A DNA stretch of 64,000 nt from Paenibacillus barcinonensis (GCF_003217495.1 NZ_QJSW01000003.1:1-64000), one strand, 5' to 3'. Shown: positions 23,024-33,958, counted from the stretch's first letter. The notes: generated by a model from the letters alone, not told the origin. Made by a program: numbers and translations.

Positions 23024-23236
23024 TTATGAACCAAACCAGCCTGTAATCATCGCGTAGTCTGTCATCAAAAATACGAGCAAACTGACAATTGTAAAGCCGA
23101 TGGCAAACAAGTTTTTCTTCGGTGCCCGCAGTAAACGGACCAATCCGATGGAAATCAGGATCGTAAACAGGATAACAAAGATATCAAATGCATTAAAATT
23201 CGATGTACTCGCCGTGGCAGCTTCTGCAAGCAGCAT
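23024..23236 (-). CDS. Small two-helix membrane protein, function unknown
   Basis: 70 residues from the ATG at 23236, which lies 10 bases after GAGGAGGT. The frame remains open 11 codons further up to a TTG with no ribosome site. Two hydrophobic segments (about 17-35 and 43-62) are separated by a basic turn RLLRAPKKN, giving a hairpin in the membrane. Size and layout recall the DUF2759 group of Bacillales (YqgW-like), but this is resemblance only. The good ribosome site and dedicated terminator make it a real gene. Confidence 0.68.
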   Translation of the reverse strand: MLLAEAATASTSNFNAFDIFVILFTILISIGLVRLLRAPKKNLFAIGFTIVSLLVFLMTDYAMITGWFGS

Positions 23237-23431
23237 GGATAGACAGACCTCCTCACCATAGTTGAACAACTGATTAACGCATACCCTAAACTCTTCCTCT
23301 ATGTTATCTGTACCCTGTTAGTAATGCAAGCCCTATCATCCAGAAAAATGAAAAAAATCCAGTCTGATCTGTCTCTCCACGAAAGCTTGCCCAATCTTAT
23401 ATGTAAACACTTTCATTATTCATCTCGATTC

Positions 23432-23490
23432 AAAAAAAACTTCTTCGCCTGAGAGAGCGTGCAGATGATCATACACATCTCTTCTCAGGC
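23432..23490 (-). terminator. Terminator of uvrA
   Basis: GCCTGAGA pairs with TCTCAGGC around a loop of about 28 bases; the minus strand then reads GAAGAAG and eight Ts. It lies 38 bases after the uvrA stop. Confidence 0.72.
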
Positions 23491-23528
23491 TTAGAAGATC
23501 TATCGCCAGCTTATTGCACACTGCAGGA

Positions 23529-26387
23529 TTAGTCCGCCATTTGCAGCGCCCGACTTCGCTCCGTATCGCGCTCCAGAACAGGCTTCAGATACTTACCTGT
23601 GTATGAAGCCTCCACTTGAACGATATCCTCCGGTGTTCCTGTCGCTACAATCGTACCACCGCCGCTACCACCTTCTGGACCGAGGTCAACGATATAATCG
23701 GCTGTTTTGATTACATCCAGATTATGCTCAATGACCAGTACGGATTCCCCTGAATCCACGAGGCGATGCAGCACGTTCAGGAGTCGGTCGATATCATCGA
23801 CATGCAGACCCGTTGTTGGCTCATCGAGAATATAGATCGTTTTGCCGGTACTGCGTCGGTACAGCTCGGAAGCAAGCTTCACACGCTGTGCTTCACCGCC
23901 AGACAATGTCGTTGCAGGCTGACCGAGATTAATGTAGCCCAGACCAACATCCAGCAGCGTTTGCATTTTGCGGTGAATCTTCGGAATGTTCTCGAAAAAT
24001 TGGGTTGCGTCCTCCACCGTCATTTCGAGCACATCTGCAATATTTTTATTTTTATATTTCACTTCGAGCGTTTCACGGTTGTACCGTTTGCCCTTGCAGA
24101 CTTCACACGGCACGTATACATCCGGCAGGAAGTGCATCTCGATTTTGATAATGCCGTCTCCGCGGCAGGCTTCACAACGTCCACCTTTGATATTGAAGCT
24201 GAACCGGCCTTTTTTGTATCCGCGCACCTTGGCTTCATTGGTCTGTGCAAACAGGTCACGAATATCGTCAAACACACCTGTGTATGTGGCCGGATTGGAG
24301 CGCGGCGTGCGGCCGATGGGCGACTGGTCAATATCAATGACTTTATCAATATGCTCCAGTCCGCGAATCTCCTTATGCTGCCCTGGGCGTACACGGGCAC
24401 GATTCAGATCACGCGCCAGCGTTTTGTACAAAATCTCGTTAATCAGCGTAGATTTACCCGAACCAGATACCCCGGTCACCGCAGTAAACACTCCAACCGG
24501 AATTTTTACATTCAGATTTTTCAGGTTGTTTTCTTTCGCCCCGCGCACTTCCAGCCAGCGATCGCCTACACCTCGACGCTCGGTGCGAACCGGGATAAAC
24601 TTCTTGCCGCTGAGGTATTGACCCGTTAACGATTTCTCGTCGTTCATAATCTCCTCAGGTGTACCTTGCGACATCACTGTGCCGCCGTGAATACCCGCAC
24701 CTGGCCCGATATCAATAATATAGTCGGCCGCCATCATCGTATCCTCGTCATGTTCAACCACAATCAACGTGTTCCCGATATCACGCATATGCGCCAGCGT
24801 AGAGATCAAACGGTCATTATCCCGCTGGTGAAGCCCGATACTTGGCTCGTCCAGAATGTAGAGAACCCCCATCAGACTGGAACCGATCTGTGTAGCCAAT
24901 CTGATCCGCTGCGCTTCCCCCCCGGATAACGTTCCGGCAGCACGGCTAAGCGTCAGGTAATCGAGACCCACATTGACAAGGAAGCCGAGACGGCTGTTGA
25001 TCTCTTTCAGAATCAGCTTCGCAATCGTCTGCTCCTTCTCCGTCAGCTGTAATGAATCAAAGAAACGTCCCGCTTCACCGATAGACAAGCTCGTTACATA
25101 AGCCATATTGTGATCATTAATCGTCACAGCAAGGCTTTCACGTTTCAAACGCTGTCCTTTACACGTACCACATGGCTTCGCGCTCATATATCCTTCGATA
25201 AACTCACGGATGCCCTCAGAACCGGTTTCGCGATAACGACGCTCCAGATTATTCACGATGCCTTCGAACGTAACTAGCGCTTCCTTGCGCTGTCCAAAGT
25301 CATTCTCGTAGCGGAAACGAATCTTCTCCGAGCCTGTGCCTTGCAGCAGCTTGCTCATCTGATCGGCAGGCAGATCCTCCACAGGCACATCCTGCGGAAT
25401 GTTGAAATGCTCACATACGGATCTGAGGAATTGCGGATAATACGTGGACGTTCCGCCTGTCCAGGCGTCAAACGCTCCTTCTTCGATTGTTTTGCTGCGA
25501 TCCGGTACAAGTAAATCCGGGTCTACAATCATTTTGACACCCAAGCCGTCACAATCCGGGCAAGCACCAAACGGACTATTAAAAGAGAACATACGCGGTG
25601 CAAGCTCATCTATGCTGAAGCCGCAGACCGGGCAGGCAAAGTTCGAGCTGAATCGCAGCTCTTCTTCGCCAATGATGTCAACCAGCAGTTGTCCGCCGGA
25701 CAAATTAAGCGCCGTTTCTATGGAATCTGCCAGGCGTGCCTGAACGTCTTCCTTTACCACAATACGGTCAACCACAACATCAATCGTGTGTTTTTTATTT
25801 TTCTCTAATTGAATGTCCTCTGACAGGTCACGCAGTTCCCCATTGACCCGAACACGGACAAAACCTTGTTTGGATACGTCAGCAAATACACTTTTGTGTT
25901 CACCTTTACGTCCTGCAACCATTGGTGCGAGAATCTGCAGCCGGGTACGTTCCGGGTACTGCATAATACGGTCCACCATCTGTTCCACCGTTTGCGATGT
26001 AATCTCGATGCCGTGATCCGGACAATGCGGGTGCCCGATACGTGCAAACAAAAGACGCAGATAATCATAAATTTCGGTAACCGTCCCGACAGTCGAGCGC
26101 GGGTTACGACTTGTTGTTTTTTGATCTATCGAGATGGCAGGAGACAGTCCTTCAATGGAATCCACATCCGGCTTCTCCATCTGGCCCAGAAACTGACGTG
26201 CATAAGCGGACAATGACTCTACATAACGCCGCTGTCCTTCGGCATAGATCGTATCAAAGGCCAGCGAGGATTTGCCTGATCCGCTCAGACCGGTCAATAC
26301 GACAAACTTGTCACGCGGAATGGTAATATCAATGTTTTTCAGGTTATGCGCCCGTGCGCCTTTAATGACAATATTCTCGCTCGCCAA
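23529..26387 (-). CDS. uvrA: Excinuclease ABC subunit A
   Basis: 952 residues. It is the damage-sensing ATPase of nucleotide excision repair, dimerises, and loads UvrB. Two ABC modules are visible, with Walker [10 protein letters not shown] (about 32-40) and GVSGSGKST (about 640-648) and signature LSGGEAQR twice. Two zinc modules are seen: CPVC...CPDC in the first half and CEAC...CEVC (about 740-775) in the second. The start is TTG at 26387, about 10 bases after GAGAGG; the nearby ATG is out of frame. It lies downstream of uvrB with 205 bases and a strong hairpin between, so it probably has partly independent transcription. Confidence 0.97.
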   Translation of the reverse strand: MASENIVIKGARAHNLKNIDITIPRDKFVVLTGLSGSGKSSLAFDTIYAEGQRRYVESLSAYARQFLGQMEKPDVDSIEGLSPAISIDQKTTSRNPRSTVGTVTEIYDYLRLLFARIGHPHCPDHGIEITSQTVEQMVDRIMQYPERTRLQILAPMVAGRKGEHKSVFADVSKQGFVRVRVNGELRDLSEDIQLEKNKKHTIDVVVDRIVVKEDVQARLADSIETALNLSGGQLLVDIIGEEELRFSSNFACPVCGFSIDELAPRMFSFNSPFGACPDCDGLGVKMIVDPDLLVPDRSKTIEEGAFDAWTGGTSTYYPQFLRSVCEHFNIPQDVPVEDLPADQMSKLLQGTGSEKIRFRYENDFGQRKEALVTFEGIVNNLERRYRETGSEGIREFIEGYMSAKPCGTCKGQRLKRESLAVTINDHNMAYVTSLSIGEAGRFFDSLQLTEKEQTIAKLILKEINSRLGFLVNVGLDYLTLSRAAGTLSGGEAQRIRLATQIGSSLMGVLYILDEPSIGLHQRDNDRLISTLAHMRDIGNTLIVVEHDEDTMMAADYIIDIGPGAGIHGGTVMSQGTPEEIMNDEKSLTGQYLSGKKFIPVRTERRGVGDRWLEVRGAKENNLKNLNVKIPVGVFTAVTGVSGSGKSTLINEILYKTLARDLNRARVRPGQHKEIRGLEHIDKVIDIDQSPIGRTPRSNPATYTGVFDDIRDLFAQTNEAKVRGYKKGRFSFNIKGGRCEACRGDGIIKIEMHFLPDVYVPCEVCKGKRYNRETLEVKYKNKNIADVLEMTVEDATQFFENIPKIHRKMQTLLDVGLGYINLGQPATTLSGGEAQRVKLASELYRRSTGKTIYILDEPTTGLHVDDIDRLLNVLHRLVDSGESVLVIEHNLDVIKTADYIVDLGPEGGSGGGTIVATGTPEDIVQVEASYTGKYLKPVLERDTERSRALQMAD

Positions 26388-26517
26388 TACTATTCATCCT
26401 CTCATTGCTTATCTATAAACCTTTTAACCATTTTCATCTGTTATACCAGTATTGACCCGATAACAGCATTTCAATATGGAATAATATCGGAACATTCAGG
26501 CTGATTCGTTACTCAAC

Positions 26518-26545
26518 AAGAGAACGGCCAACTGGCCGTTCTCTT
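26518..26545. terminator. Terminator between uvrB and uvrA
   Basis: A 13-base perfect inverted repeat AAGAGAACGGCCA / TGGCCGTTCTCTT with a 2-base centre. The minus strand continues TTGTTG, so uridine tailing is weak; it may cause partial termination or protect the end of uvrB mRNA. Confidence 0.65.
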
Positions 26546-26592
26546 ATCCTAAACTCTGCATCAGGAGCATCTTCTATCGAATGACCGACGAT

Positions 26593-28584
26593 CTATTCAG
26601 CTCGCAATTCCAGCAACGCATCACGAAGCTCTGCGGCACGCTCGAACTGCAAGTTTTTGGCTGCATCCTTCATCTCTGCTTCCAGACGCTGAATGAGCGA
26701 CTGGCGCTCCTTCTTCGACATCTTCTCGGCAGCGCCGGTCAGATACTCGTTTTTGGATTCGGAAGCCTTCGTTGCCTCAATGACATCTCGCACTTTTTTG
26801 CGAATTGTCTGCGGTGTTATTCCATGCTTTTCATTGTATTCCGTCTGTATGGTGCGGCGGCGCTCCGTCTCTTTCATCGCTTTATCCATAGAATCCGTCA
26901 CCTTGTCACCATACAAAATAACTTTACCGTCACTGTTCCGCGCCGCACGACCAATGGTTTGAATGAGTGAACGCTCGGAACGCAGGAATCCTTCCTTGTC
27001 GGCATCCAGAATCGCTACCAAGGATACTTCCGGCAGATCCAGACCTTCCCGCAGCAGGTTGATCCCGATCAGAACGTGGAATGTACCCAGCCTCAGATCA
27101 CGCAGAATGGCCATTCGTTCCAGCGTTTTGATCTCGGAGTGCAGATATCTGACCTTAATGCCAATCTCCTTGAGATAGTCCGTCAGGTCTTCCGACATCT
27201 TCTTCGTAAGCGTAGTAATCAGCACCCGTTCATCCTTCGCAATCCGCTCATGAATCTCTGCAATCAGATCATCAATCTGCCCTTTCGTCGGACGCAACTC
27301 AATGACAGGGTCAAGCAGACCGGTTGGACGAATGATCTGCTGCACCATCGTATCTGTGTGCTCGATCTCATATGGACCTGGCGTTGCAGAAACATAAATA
27401 ATTTGGTTCATTTTCTCTTCAAATTCTTCGAATTTGAGCGGTCGGTTATCCAGTGCAGACGGCAGACGGAAGCCATGATCCACCAGCACCGTCTTTCTCG
27501 CCTGGTCACCGTTGTACATCGCACGAATCTGCGGCAGGGTCACATGCGACTCATCGACCACAATCAGCATGTCATCCGGGAAATAGTCCAGCAATGTATA
27601 CGGCGTATCCCCACGCTCACGGAAAGTCAGCGGCCCGGAATAGTTCTCGATCCCCGAGCAGAAGCCCACTTCCTTCATCATCTCGATATCATACCGTGTG
27701 CGCTGCTCCAATCGCTGGGCCTCCAGCAGCTTGCCCTGCTCACGTAGCACCTCAAGACGTTCCTCCAGCTCACGCTCAATATTCACCAGCGCCACACGCA
27801 TCGTCTCTTCCTGTGTTACGAAGTGAGATGCCGGGAAAATAGCAATATGCTCACGCTCGCCAATCAATTCTCCGGTCAAAACATCAATTTCGGTAATTTT
27901 CTCAATCTCGTCTCCGAACAGCTCAACCCGAATCGCATGCTCCCCCTTGGAAGCCGGGAAAATCTCGACGACATCACCACGAACACGGAACGTTCCCCGC
28001 ACAAAGTTAATATCATTCCGCTGGTATTGAATCTCCACCAGACGTGACAATATCTGATTGCGTGGCTTCTCCATGCCTACCCGCAGGGACAACAGCATGC
28101 TGGAATAATCATTCGGCGAACCGAGACCGTATATACACGACACACTCGCTACAATAATGACATCCCGACGCTCAAACAACGAGCTGGTTGCTGCATGCCG
28201 CAGCTTATCAATCTCTTCATTAATGCTTGAATCCTTCTCGATATACGTATCGGATGAAGGAATGTAGGCTTCTGGCTGATAGTAGTCGTAGTAACTGACA
28301 AAATACTCCACCATGTTATTCGGAAAAAATTCCTTGAACTCGCTCGCCAGTTGCGCTGCCAGTGTCTTGTTATGCGCAATAATCAGCGTAGGACGCTGCA
28401 GCTTGGCGATCGTCTGTGCAATAGTAAACGTCTTGCCCGTACCCGTTGCACCCAGCAGTGTCTGGTATCTCTTCCCTTCCTGAACACCCTTCACCAATTC
28501 CAGAATGGCGGCGGGCTGATCACCCTGGGGAGAAAACTCTGACTCGATTTCGAACGTTTTGTCGCTCATAATAATATCGCTCAT
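26593..28584 (-). CDS. uvrB: Excinuclease ABC subunit B
   Basis: 663 residues, usual length. UvrB is the helicase-like core of nucleotide excision repair; it verifies damage and recruits UvrC. Motifs are Walker [13 protein letters not shown] (about 40-51), the beta-hairpin [47 protein letters not shown] and a C-terminal UVR coiled coil (FERAAELRD) that binds UvrC. The ATG at 28584 follows AGGGTGAG. It is first in the uvrB-uvrA arrangement and diverges from motA. A near-consensus promoter and a LexA-like palindrome lie upstream. Confidence 0.97.
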   Translation of the reverse strand: MSDIIMSDKTFEIESEFSPQGDQPAAILELVKGVQEGKRYQTLLGATGTGKTFTIAQTIAKLQRPTLIIAHNKTLAAQLASEFKEFFPNNMVEYFVSYYDYYQPEAYIPSSDTYIEKDSSINEEIDKLRHAATSSLFERRDVIIVASVSCIYGLGSPNDYSSMLLSLRVGMEKPRNQILSRLVEIQYQRNDINFVRGTFRVRGDVVEIFPASKGEHAIRVELFGDEIEKITEIDVLTGELIGEREHIAIFPASHFVTQEETMRVALVNIERELEERLEVLREQGKLLEAQRLEQRTRYDIEMMKEVGFCSGIENYSGPLTFRERGDTPYTLLDYFPDDMLIVVDESHVTLPQIRAMYNGDQARKTVLVDHGFRLPSALDNRPLKFEEFEEKMNQIIYVSATPGPYEIEHTDTMVQQIIRPTGLLDPVIELRPTKGQIDDLIAEIHERIAKDERVLITTLTKKMSEDLTDYLKEIGIKVRYLHSEIKTLERMAILRDLRLGTFHVLIGINLLREGLDLPEVSLVAILDADKEGFLRSERSLIQTIGRAARNSDGKVILYGDKVTDSMDKAMKETERRRTIQTEYNEKHGITPQTIRKKVRDVIEATKASESKNEYLTGAAEKMSKKERQSLIQRLEAEMKDAAKNLQFERAAELRDALLELRAE

Positions 28585-28673
28585 TGCCGTATCTCACCCT
28601 ATCGTCTAAAATAATAGTCACTATATATTGTCGAAGTTCCCCGAATTTCCAGTTGGGAAAACTTATAGTAATA

Positions 28674-28687
28674 GGAATATTTGTTCC
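28674..28687 (-). promoter_or_regulatory. Candidate LexA (DinR) box of uvrB
   Basis: GGAACAAATATTCC on the minus strand matches 10 of 14 positions of the Bacillus SOS box CGAACATATGTTCG. It lies just downstream of the uvrB promoter -10, where a repressor would block initiation. The match is imperfect, so this is a candidate only. Confidence 0.4.
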
Positions 28688-28693
28688 CGTTCA

Positions 28694-28722
28694 ATTATAC
28701 CTTGTTCGTTTTCGTGTTGCAA
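28694..28722 (-). promoter_or_regulatory. uvrB promoter
   Basis: The minus strand has TTGCAA (28722-28717), a 17-base spacer and the perfect TATAAT (28699-28694), 110 bases upstream of the uvrB ATG. Confidence 0.72.
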
Positions 28723-28753
28723 ACGTGAATTGAAGATAGGAGTGGGTTAATTT

Positions 28754-29554
28754 ATGGATATTGCGACACTTATCGGTATAATCGCCGGAATTGCCGCAGT
28801 CATCAGTGGTTTTCTATGGGAAGGCGGACAGCTGTCCGGTCTGCTTCAGAAAACCGCTGCTTTAATTGTGTTCGGTGGAACGATTGCTGCCGTTGTGGCC
28901 AGCTTCCCCACATACCGTCTGCGTACGATACCGGCTGCATTACGCATGGCTTTTGGACGCCATCGTTACGATTCCAAACAATGGGTGGAGGAGCTGATTG
29001 AAATGTCCACCATTGCCCGCAGATCGGGCGTGCTTGCTTTGGAGCGCAAAGTTATAGATCATCCCAATCCCTTTTTGCAAGATGGCATCCAGATGGTGGT
29101 TGACGGAACAGACCCGGATATCGTTCGGCAAATTCTGGAGATGGAGATTGACTCAGTCGAGCAAAAACATGAAGGTTACGCCAAAATATTTGAAGCAGCC
29201 GGCGGCTATGCCCCCACGATGGGCATCATCGGAACCGTGATGGGGCTAATCCAGGTGCTTGGAAGCTTAACCGATCCCACTGGGCTCGGGCCAGCTATCG
29301 CCGTTGCTTTTACCGCGACCCTGTACGGGGTCGCCAGTGCCAATCTGATCTTCCTGCCTATTGCCTCCAAGATCAAATCCAGAAGTGCTGACGAAGTTCA
29401 AGCGATGGAGATGATGCTCGAAGGGGTGCTTGCGATTCAGAACGGTGAGAATCCACAGCTTGTCCGTAAACGGCTGGAGTCTTTTACTCTCACACATCGT
29501 CATGTCGCACCGTCTCCACTGGCAAAGGAGGGATTGGATGAGTCGGCGCAGTAA
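28754..29554 (+). CDS. motA: Flagellar motor stator protein MotA
   Basis: 266 residues. The proton-channel subunit of the stator, which with MotB converts ion flow into rotor torque. Four hydrophobic segments (about 2-20, 33-52, 152-172, 185-205) surround a cytoplasmic loop with conserved charged residues (ERKVIDHP and the preceding basic stretch). FEAAGGYAPTMGIIGTVMGLIQVL is the family signature. The ATG follows AGATAGGAG. motB overlaps its end by 17 bases. Whether protons or sodium ions drive it cannot be read securely; the MotA/MotB type suggests protons. No other flagellar genes are in the window, as in Bacillus, where motAB stands apart. Confidence 0.93.
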   Translation: MDIATLIGIIAGIAAVISGFLWEGGQLSGLLQKTAALIVFGGTIAAVVASFPTYRLRTIPAALRMAFGRHRYDSKQWVEELIEMSTIARRSGVLALERKVIDHPNPFLQDGIQMVVDGTDPDIVRQILEMEIDSVEQKHEGYAKIFEAAGGYAPTMGIIGTVMGLIQVLGSLTDPTGLGPAIAVAFTATLYGVASANLIFLPIASKIKSRSADEVQAMEMMLEGVLAIQNGENPQLVRKRLESFTLTHRHVAPSPLAKEGLDESAQ

Positions 29555-30380
29555 ACGGCGTGCCAAACGCGGGTCGACTGACCATCGGGATCGGTGGATG
29601 ATTACCTATGCCGATCTTATTACACTGCTGCTGATCTTTTTTGTCATCATGTACGCCATGAGCAATCCGGATTCAGGTAAATATGACGTCGTTACCCAAT
29701 CCCTCCAGAGCACTTTTAATAAATCCAACTCCATACTTGAACTGGGAAACGGACTTGGAGATACTCCCGGTCATACGAGCAGTAAAACACCTTCTGCCCA
29801 GGTTCAGGGGGAATCGGAGAACAAACAGGAAGACCCTGCAGCGGATTCAGGCAAAGATACTCAGGATGATCAAAATCGTCCGCTCACGGAGCGAGAGGAA
29901 CAGTTCAGAACACAGGAGCAGGAGCTACAAAATCTATTCAATGTGATTACCCAATATATTGAGGATAATAAACTGGAGAACCAGATTTATGTTGCGGATA
30001 AGCCGCAAGGTATCTCCATTACGCTCAGTGACCGATTCTTGTTTGATCAGGGACAGGCTGCACTGAAAAAAGATGCCGCGCCTACCCTTAGTAAGCTTGC
30101 CAGCTTGTTCCGTAATCTTCAAATGGTCGTCAGTATCGAGGGGCATACGGACAATGTTCCGATTGGAGCGAATTCGACCTACAAGGATAACTGGGAATTG
30201 TCTGGTGAACGTGCATTATCTATCCTGCGCTTTTTTCTGGATAAGGAGAAACTTGATCCAGACCACTTCCAATATGCAGGATACGCAGATACTCGTCCAA
30301 CCGGAGATAACAAAACGCCCGCCGGACGGCAGAAAAACCGTCGGGTTGAAATTACCGTCCTTCGCCAGCTACAGCCTTGA
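29538..30380 (+). CDS. motB: Flagellar motor stator protein MotB
   Basis: 280 residues from the ATG at 29538 (GGAGGG five bases before); the upstream open frame is the shadow of motA. A short basic N-terminus is followed by one transmembrane helix (about 21-41: ITYADLITLLLIFFVIMYAMS) that holds the ion-binding aspartate D26. A low-complexity acidic linker (about 60-125) acts as the plug and spacer region. A C-terminal OmpA-like peptidoglycan-binding domain follows, with SIEGHTDNVPIG and NWELSGERALSILRFF. It anchors the stator to the wall. Translationally coupled to motA by the 17-base overlap. Confidence 0.94.
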   Translation: MSRRSKRRAKRGSTDHRDRWMITYADLITLLLIFFVIMYAMSNPDSGKYDVVTQSLQSTFNKSNSILELGNGLGDTPGHTSSKTPSAQVQGESENKQEDPAADSGKDTQDDQNRPLTEREEQFRTQEQELQNLFNVITQYIEDNKLENQIYVADKPQGISITLSDRFLFDQGQAALKKDAAPTLSKLASLFRNLQMVVSIEGHTDNVPIGANSTYKDNWELSGERALSILRFFLDKEKLDPDHFQYAGYADTRPTGDNKTPAGRQKNRRVEITVLRQLQP

Positions 30381-30429
30381 TTGATGATGAGGGAGTAAAC
30401 TATGAATCTGTAGAAACTAGAAACAGCAC

Positions 30430-30475
30430 AAAGCACGTCTGTGGTATGTTCATGTACCTGACAGACGTGCTTTTT
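30430..30475. terminator. Terminator between motB and the ABC permease gene
   Basis: AAAGCACGTCTGT pairs with ACAGACGTGCTTT, and the plus strand continues TTT. It lies between convergent genes; the minus-strand tail is weaker (TTTGTGCTG). Confidence 0.8.
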
Positions 30476-30540
30476 AAGTTTATCTTATCCTCACGATTCG
30501 TCTATTTACCCATCTATCTTAGATGCTTGTGCTCGCATGG

Positions 30541-31716
30541 TTACGCATCCATACCCGGCTGATCTGGCCGAAGGATGGCCGAGCCGACAGCCAGCAGAAT
30601 CACAGCCATTGCACACAGAATGAGCAGAGGCAGTGTAATATCTGCAAGCGTACCTCCGGCAGAGATCGTTTCAACAGCCTGAATCGTCCATTTCTGCGGT
30701 ACAAAGTTTGCCAGCTTCTGCATATACTCCGGCATGATCGACAAGGGCCAGAAGCAACCTCCAATCATGCAGGTCGGTACAATAATAAGGGAGTTCAGCA
30801 TACTGGCATTTTTCGTTTCACGGATTAGACCGCTGACTGTGCTTGCAAGCCCCATCGACACCAGCATAAACGCGCCAAGAATCAGAAAATGAATGCCAAA
30901 CGGAATCCCGGCATCATAATGCAGCACCCATCTGCTAATTCCCAGCACAAGCACAATCTGAATGATCCCGATAGCAAGACTGCCCAAAAAATTGCCTAGC
31001 GCAATCTCGTACGATCTGACCGGAGCCGTGTACATCCGAGCCATCGTACGCTGCTTACGATCCTCCATAATAACAGACACCGCACTGGTTAACAGCCCCA
31101 TCATAAACATGACCGTAAACCCGGTGACGTTTTTCAGCCCTGGCTTGGGATAGAGCCGTAGCTGCAGTTCTTCCCCGGATATCGTATGCTTGCTCATCTC
31201 TTGCAGCAATTCTTCAAGCTTTTCCCCTGCGCCCACCGCTTCAGAATTGGAGGAAGACAGCGGGGAAAAGGTACGCAAAGCAGAAGCGGACTGCATAAGT
31301 CCCTCTGTCAAACCTTCAACAGCTGCCCGAAGCATATATGAGCTTTCGCTGACACGCATCTCGATCAGCTCGATCTCTGTCCGCTTGCCCTGCAGCAACG
31401 ACTGTGTGTAATGAGCTGGAATAATGATGCCCGTGCTTCCTTTTTGCGAAACGATATCCGATCTCACTTCCGTTTCACTATTTACAGCCTTGAAGCTGTA
31501 TTCTTTGCTACGAGCCAGCTCCTTGATCAGCCATGATCCCGCAGCACCCTGATCCAGATTCACATAAGGGACGACAGCCCTGCTTGCCTGCTCGCTTCCA
31601 AAAAGAGCAATCGCTCCTGTCACCACGAGGCATGGAAGCAGGAGAAAAGCAATGAATCCTCGTTTGCGTCCCAGAGTTCTTCTGATCATCAGCCAAGCGA
31701 TATGCAAACTATTCAT
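30541..31716 (-). CDS. ABC-2 type exporter permease (second subunit)
   Basis: 391 residues from the ATG at 31716, about 12 bases after AGAAAGG; a TTG four codons upstream is too close to that site. An N-terminal helix (about 17-37) is followed by a large extracytoplasmic region (about 40-170) and five hydrophobic segments. This is the ABC-2 layout, with GFTVMFMMGLLTSAVSVIMEDRKQ and WTIQAVETISAGG near the usual positions. It overlaps the end of the preceding permease gene by eight bases. It presumably pairs with that permease and the ATPase to export a peptide, lipid or antimicrobial; the substrate is unknown. It is the last gene of the operon diverging from a two-component system. Confidence 0.85.
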   Translation of the reverse strand: MNSLHIAWLMIRRTLGRKRGFIAFLLLPCLVVTGAIALFGSEQASRAVVPYVNLDQGAAGSWLIKELARSKEYSFKAVNSETEVRSDIVSQKGSTGIIIPAHYTQSLLQGKRTEIELIEMRVSESSYMLRAAVEGLTEGLMQSASALRTFSPLSSSNSEAVGAGEKLEELLQEMSKHTISGEELQLRLYPKPGLKNVTGFTVMFMMGLLTSAVSVIMEDRKQRTMARMYTAPVRSYEIALGNFLGSLAIGIIQIVLVLGISRWVLHYDAGIPFGIHFLILGAFMLVSMGLASTVSGLIRETKNASMLNSLIIVPTCMIGGCFWPLSIMPEYMQKLANFVPQKWTIQAVETISAGGTLADITLPLLILCAMAVILLAVGSAILRPDQPGMDA

Positions 31717-32902
31717 AGCGGTATCCAACCTTTCTGTAGATCACTGCCGCTGCGGCAGCGAGCACTGCACATACCACTCCAAGCATGTAAATGTTGTGCA
31801 TAATTTCGCGTGAAGGAGCATCCAGCATCATGCTGAGGAAGCTTTGAAGAGCCCAGTGATTCACCGTAAACTCGCTGATTCGCTGTACGACATCTATAGC
31901 AATTGGAGTAAAGCCACCGCTAATAAAGGTCATTACAATAATAATGCCCTGCATCAGCGCCGTGGCCGAGGTGGCGTTTTTGCTTAACAGTGCCACGATG
32001 CTACCTAATGTCATGGAAGCTAGCGTAATCAGTACACAGATTAGTATAATCCACCAGGGATGACGTCCCCAATTCACACCAAATAACAGATGTGTCATCA
32101 CAATAATGACGATGGCCTGCATGAAGGCAAGAAGACTGTTACCTGCAATTTTGCCAGCAAATATAACCCCGGTACCCACGGGAGATGCCTGAAGACGAGC
32201 AAGTGTGTTTTTGTCCCTTTCCGTAAACAGGCTATTAATCGTGGTCATGCCGGAGTACAGCATAAACATCGCCAGCATCGCTGCGGCGTAGTATTGGGAT
32301 GCACTGTACGACTGATTAGAGTTGCCAGGACTGCTGATCGTTATATTCGATTGTGCAACCAACCCGTTTTTAGCATCTGCACCTGGAACGGAATTCAATG
32401 TCATCTCAGGGCCGAGAACTTTCATCATAGCCATCTGTCGGTTTAACTCATCCGTGAACCGAGTGAACAGCGTCTGCCCCACCACATTCAATGTGCCATC
32501 TTTCCCCAGTATCCATTGCAGCGTGGTCTTTTCTCCTGCCATCCACTGCCGTACCATATCGGAAGTAACGATAACCGCGAAATCAAGCTCTCCCTTTTTC
32601 AGTGCGTCTACTGCCTCGTCCTGAGAATTCATATTCTCGACCTTTAGCATCGTGACCACCTCAGGAGAAGCTACATATGCTTTTAGCGCTTTACCTACAG
32701 TCGAATTTGCTGCTTCAGCCGTTTCAACCATTCCTACACGAACCTGACCAGGAACAGCTTCTTTTCCGTTCCCCATCGTACTGGATAGTGCGGTTCCTAA
32801 TATGAAGATTAATAATAGTGGCAAAAGAAACAGATTCAGCACAACGGAACGAATTTTCAGAATCCGTCTTAATTCAAACATGCAAATATGCCATACACTC
32901 AT
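31709..32902 (-). CDS. ABC-2 type exporter permease (first subunit)
   Basis: 397 residues. Same architecture as the next gene: an N-terminal helix (about 20-40), a soluble external domain (about 45-210) and a membrane block with the ABC-2 core, IDVVQRISEFTVNHWALQSF. The ATG follows AGGAGGG. A short gap of 12 bases separates it from the ATPase gene. The two permeases are distantly similar, suggesting a heterodimeric transporter. Such pairs with a NarL-type two-component system nearby often give resistance to membrane-active compounds; that role is inference from context. Confidence 0.86.
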   Translation of the reverse strand: MSVWHICMFELRRILKIRSVVLNLFLLPLLLIFILGTALSSTMGNGKEAVPGQVRVGMVETAEAANSTVGKALKAYVASPEVVTMLKVENMNSQDEAVDALKKGELDFAVIVTSDMVRQWMAGEKTTLQWILGKDGTLNVVGQTLFTRFTDELNRQMAMMKVLGPEMTLNSVPGADAKNGLVAQSNITISSPGNSNQSYSASQYYAAAMLAMFMLYSGMTTINSLFTERDKNTLARLQASPVGTGVIFAGKIAGNSLLAFMQAIVIIVMTHLLFGVNWGRHPWWIILICVLITLASMTLGSIVALLSKNATSATALMQGIIIVMTFISGGFTPIAIDVVQRISEFTVNHWALQSFLSMMLDAPSREIMHNIYMLGVVCAVLAAAAAVIYRKVGYRYE

Positions 32903-32914
32903 TCCACAGCCCTC

Positions 32915-33850
32915 CTAATCTCGCAGCGTACGCCCGGTCAGATTAAGGAACAATGTTTCCAGGTCAGGCTCTTCGACTCGCAATGAATGAATGGACAACT
33001 CATGTTTACTGCAAATGAACAGCATATCCTGCAGCGCGAGCTGCGCAGAAGGCAGAATAATGGTTAATGCATCCCCACTTACTTCGACCGCCTGGACACG
33101 CGGGTGAAGCTTTAGCTCCTCCACTACACCGCCACCTATGCCAGAGGCGGTGAGCACAATTTTTTCCTCCGATGCAACACGTTCCCTTAGCTCAGCCTCG
33201 GTTCCACAAGCAATAATTCTCCCTTGATCCATAATAGCCAACCGATCACTAATCGCCGCGACCTCCTCCATATAATGACTGGTATAAATAATCGTCGAGC
33301 CCATTTGGTTAAGCGTGCGCACGGATTCAAGAATGTGATTCCGGGACTGCGGATCAATGCCGACTGTCGGTTCGTCCATAATAATCAGATCAGGCCGATG
33401 GCTTAGAGCACATGCGATGTTTAACCTTCGCTTCATTCCTCCTGAAAAGGTGGAGGGGGCTTCCTTGGCTTTATCCTGCAATCCGACAAACTCCAGGGAC
33501 TCCCGCACTCTCTCTTTAAGCATTTTCCCCCGCAATCCGTACAGCCGGGCAAAAAAAGTAACATTATCCTCGGCACTCATCGTTTCATATAACGCCAAAT
33601 CCTGTGGCACAAGCCCGATTTTGCGCTTTACATCCAGCGGTCGCTCCTTCACAGATATGCCATCCAGCCTGATGTCCCCCTGATCCATGCTCAGGAGACC
33701 AGCAATCATACTGATGGTTGTGCTTTTACCCGCACCATTGGGTCCAAGCAGTCCAAAGATTTCTCCCCGGCCTACACTCAGATTCAAATGATCTACTGAC
33801 AGCTTGCTGCCGTATCGCTTCACAACATGATCAATTTCCAGTATGTTCAT
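32915..33850 (-). CDS. ABC exporter ATP-binding protein
   Basis: 311 residues from the ATG at 33850; an upstream GTG would add 12 residues but has no ribosome site. It has Walker A GPNGAGKST (36-44), the Q-loop in VPQDLALYE, signature FSGGMKRRL, Walker B LIIMDEPTVGID and the switch histidine in YTSHYMEE. A C-terminal extension of about 90 residues after the core is typical of the drug- or antibiotic-export (DrrA/CcmA-like) group. First gene of the three-gene exporter operon, reading away from the sensor-kinase gene across two inverted repeats. Confidence 0.92.
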   Translation of the reverse strand: MNILEIDHVVKRYGSKLSVDHLNLSVGRGEIFGLLGPNGAGKSTTISMIAGLLSMDQGDIRLDGISVKERPLDVKRKIGLVPQDLALYETMSAEDNVTFFARLYGLRGKMLKERVRESLEFVGLQDKAKEAPSTFSGGMKRRLNIACALSHRPDLIIMDEPTVGIDPQSRNHILESVRTLNQMGSTIIYTSHYMEEVAAISDRLAIMDQGRIIACGTEAELRERVASEEKIVLTASGIGGGVVEELKLHPRVQAVEVSGDALTIILPSAQLALQDMLFICSKHELSIHSLRVEEPDLETLFLNLTGRTLRD

Positions 33851-33942
33851 TCTTCTACGCCCCTTGTCGGTTTCAGCTTTTGCCACGAACTATCGTATTA
33901 TCAGCATCACGAACTATGTTATTTCCAGTATAATGAATCGTT

Positions 33943-33958
33943 TACCTTTCTAAAGGTA
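33943..33958. promoter_or_regulatory. Perfect inverted repeat, candidate operator of the ABC operon
   Basis: TACCTTTCTAAAGGTA: 7-base arms around CT. A candidate minus-strand -10 (TATACT, 33932-33927) places the -35 region of the exporter promoter inside this repeat, so a bound protein would either block or replace -35 contacts. Confidence 0.5.
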
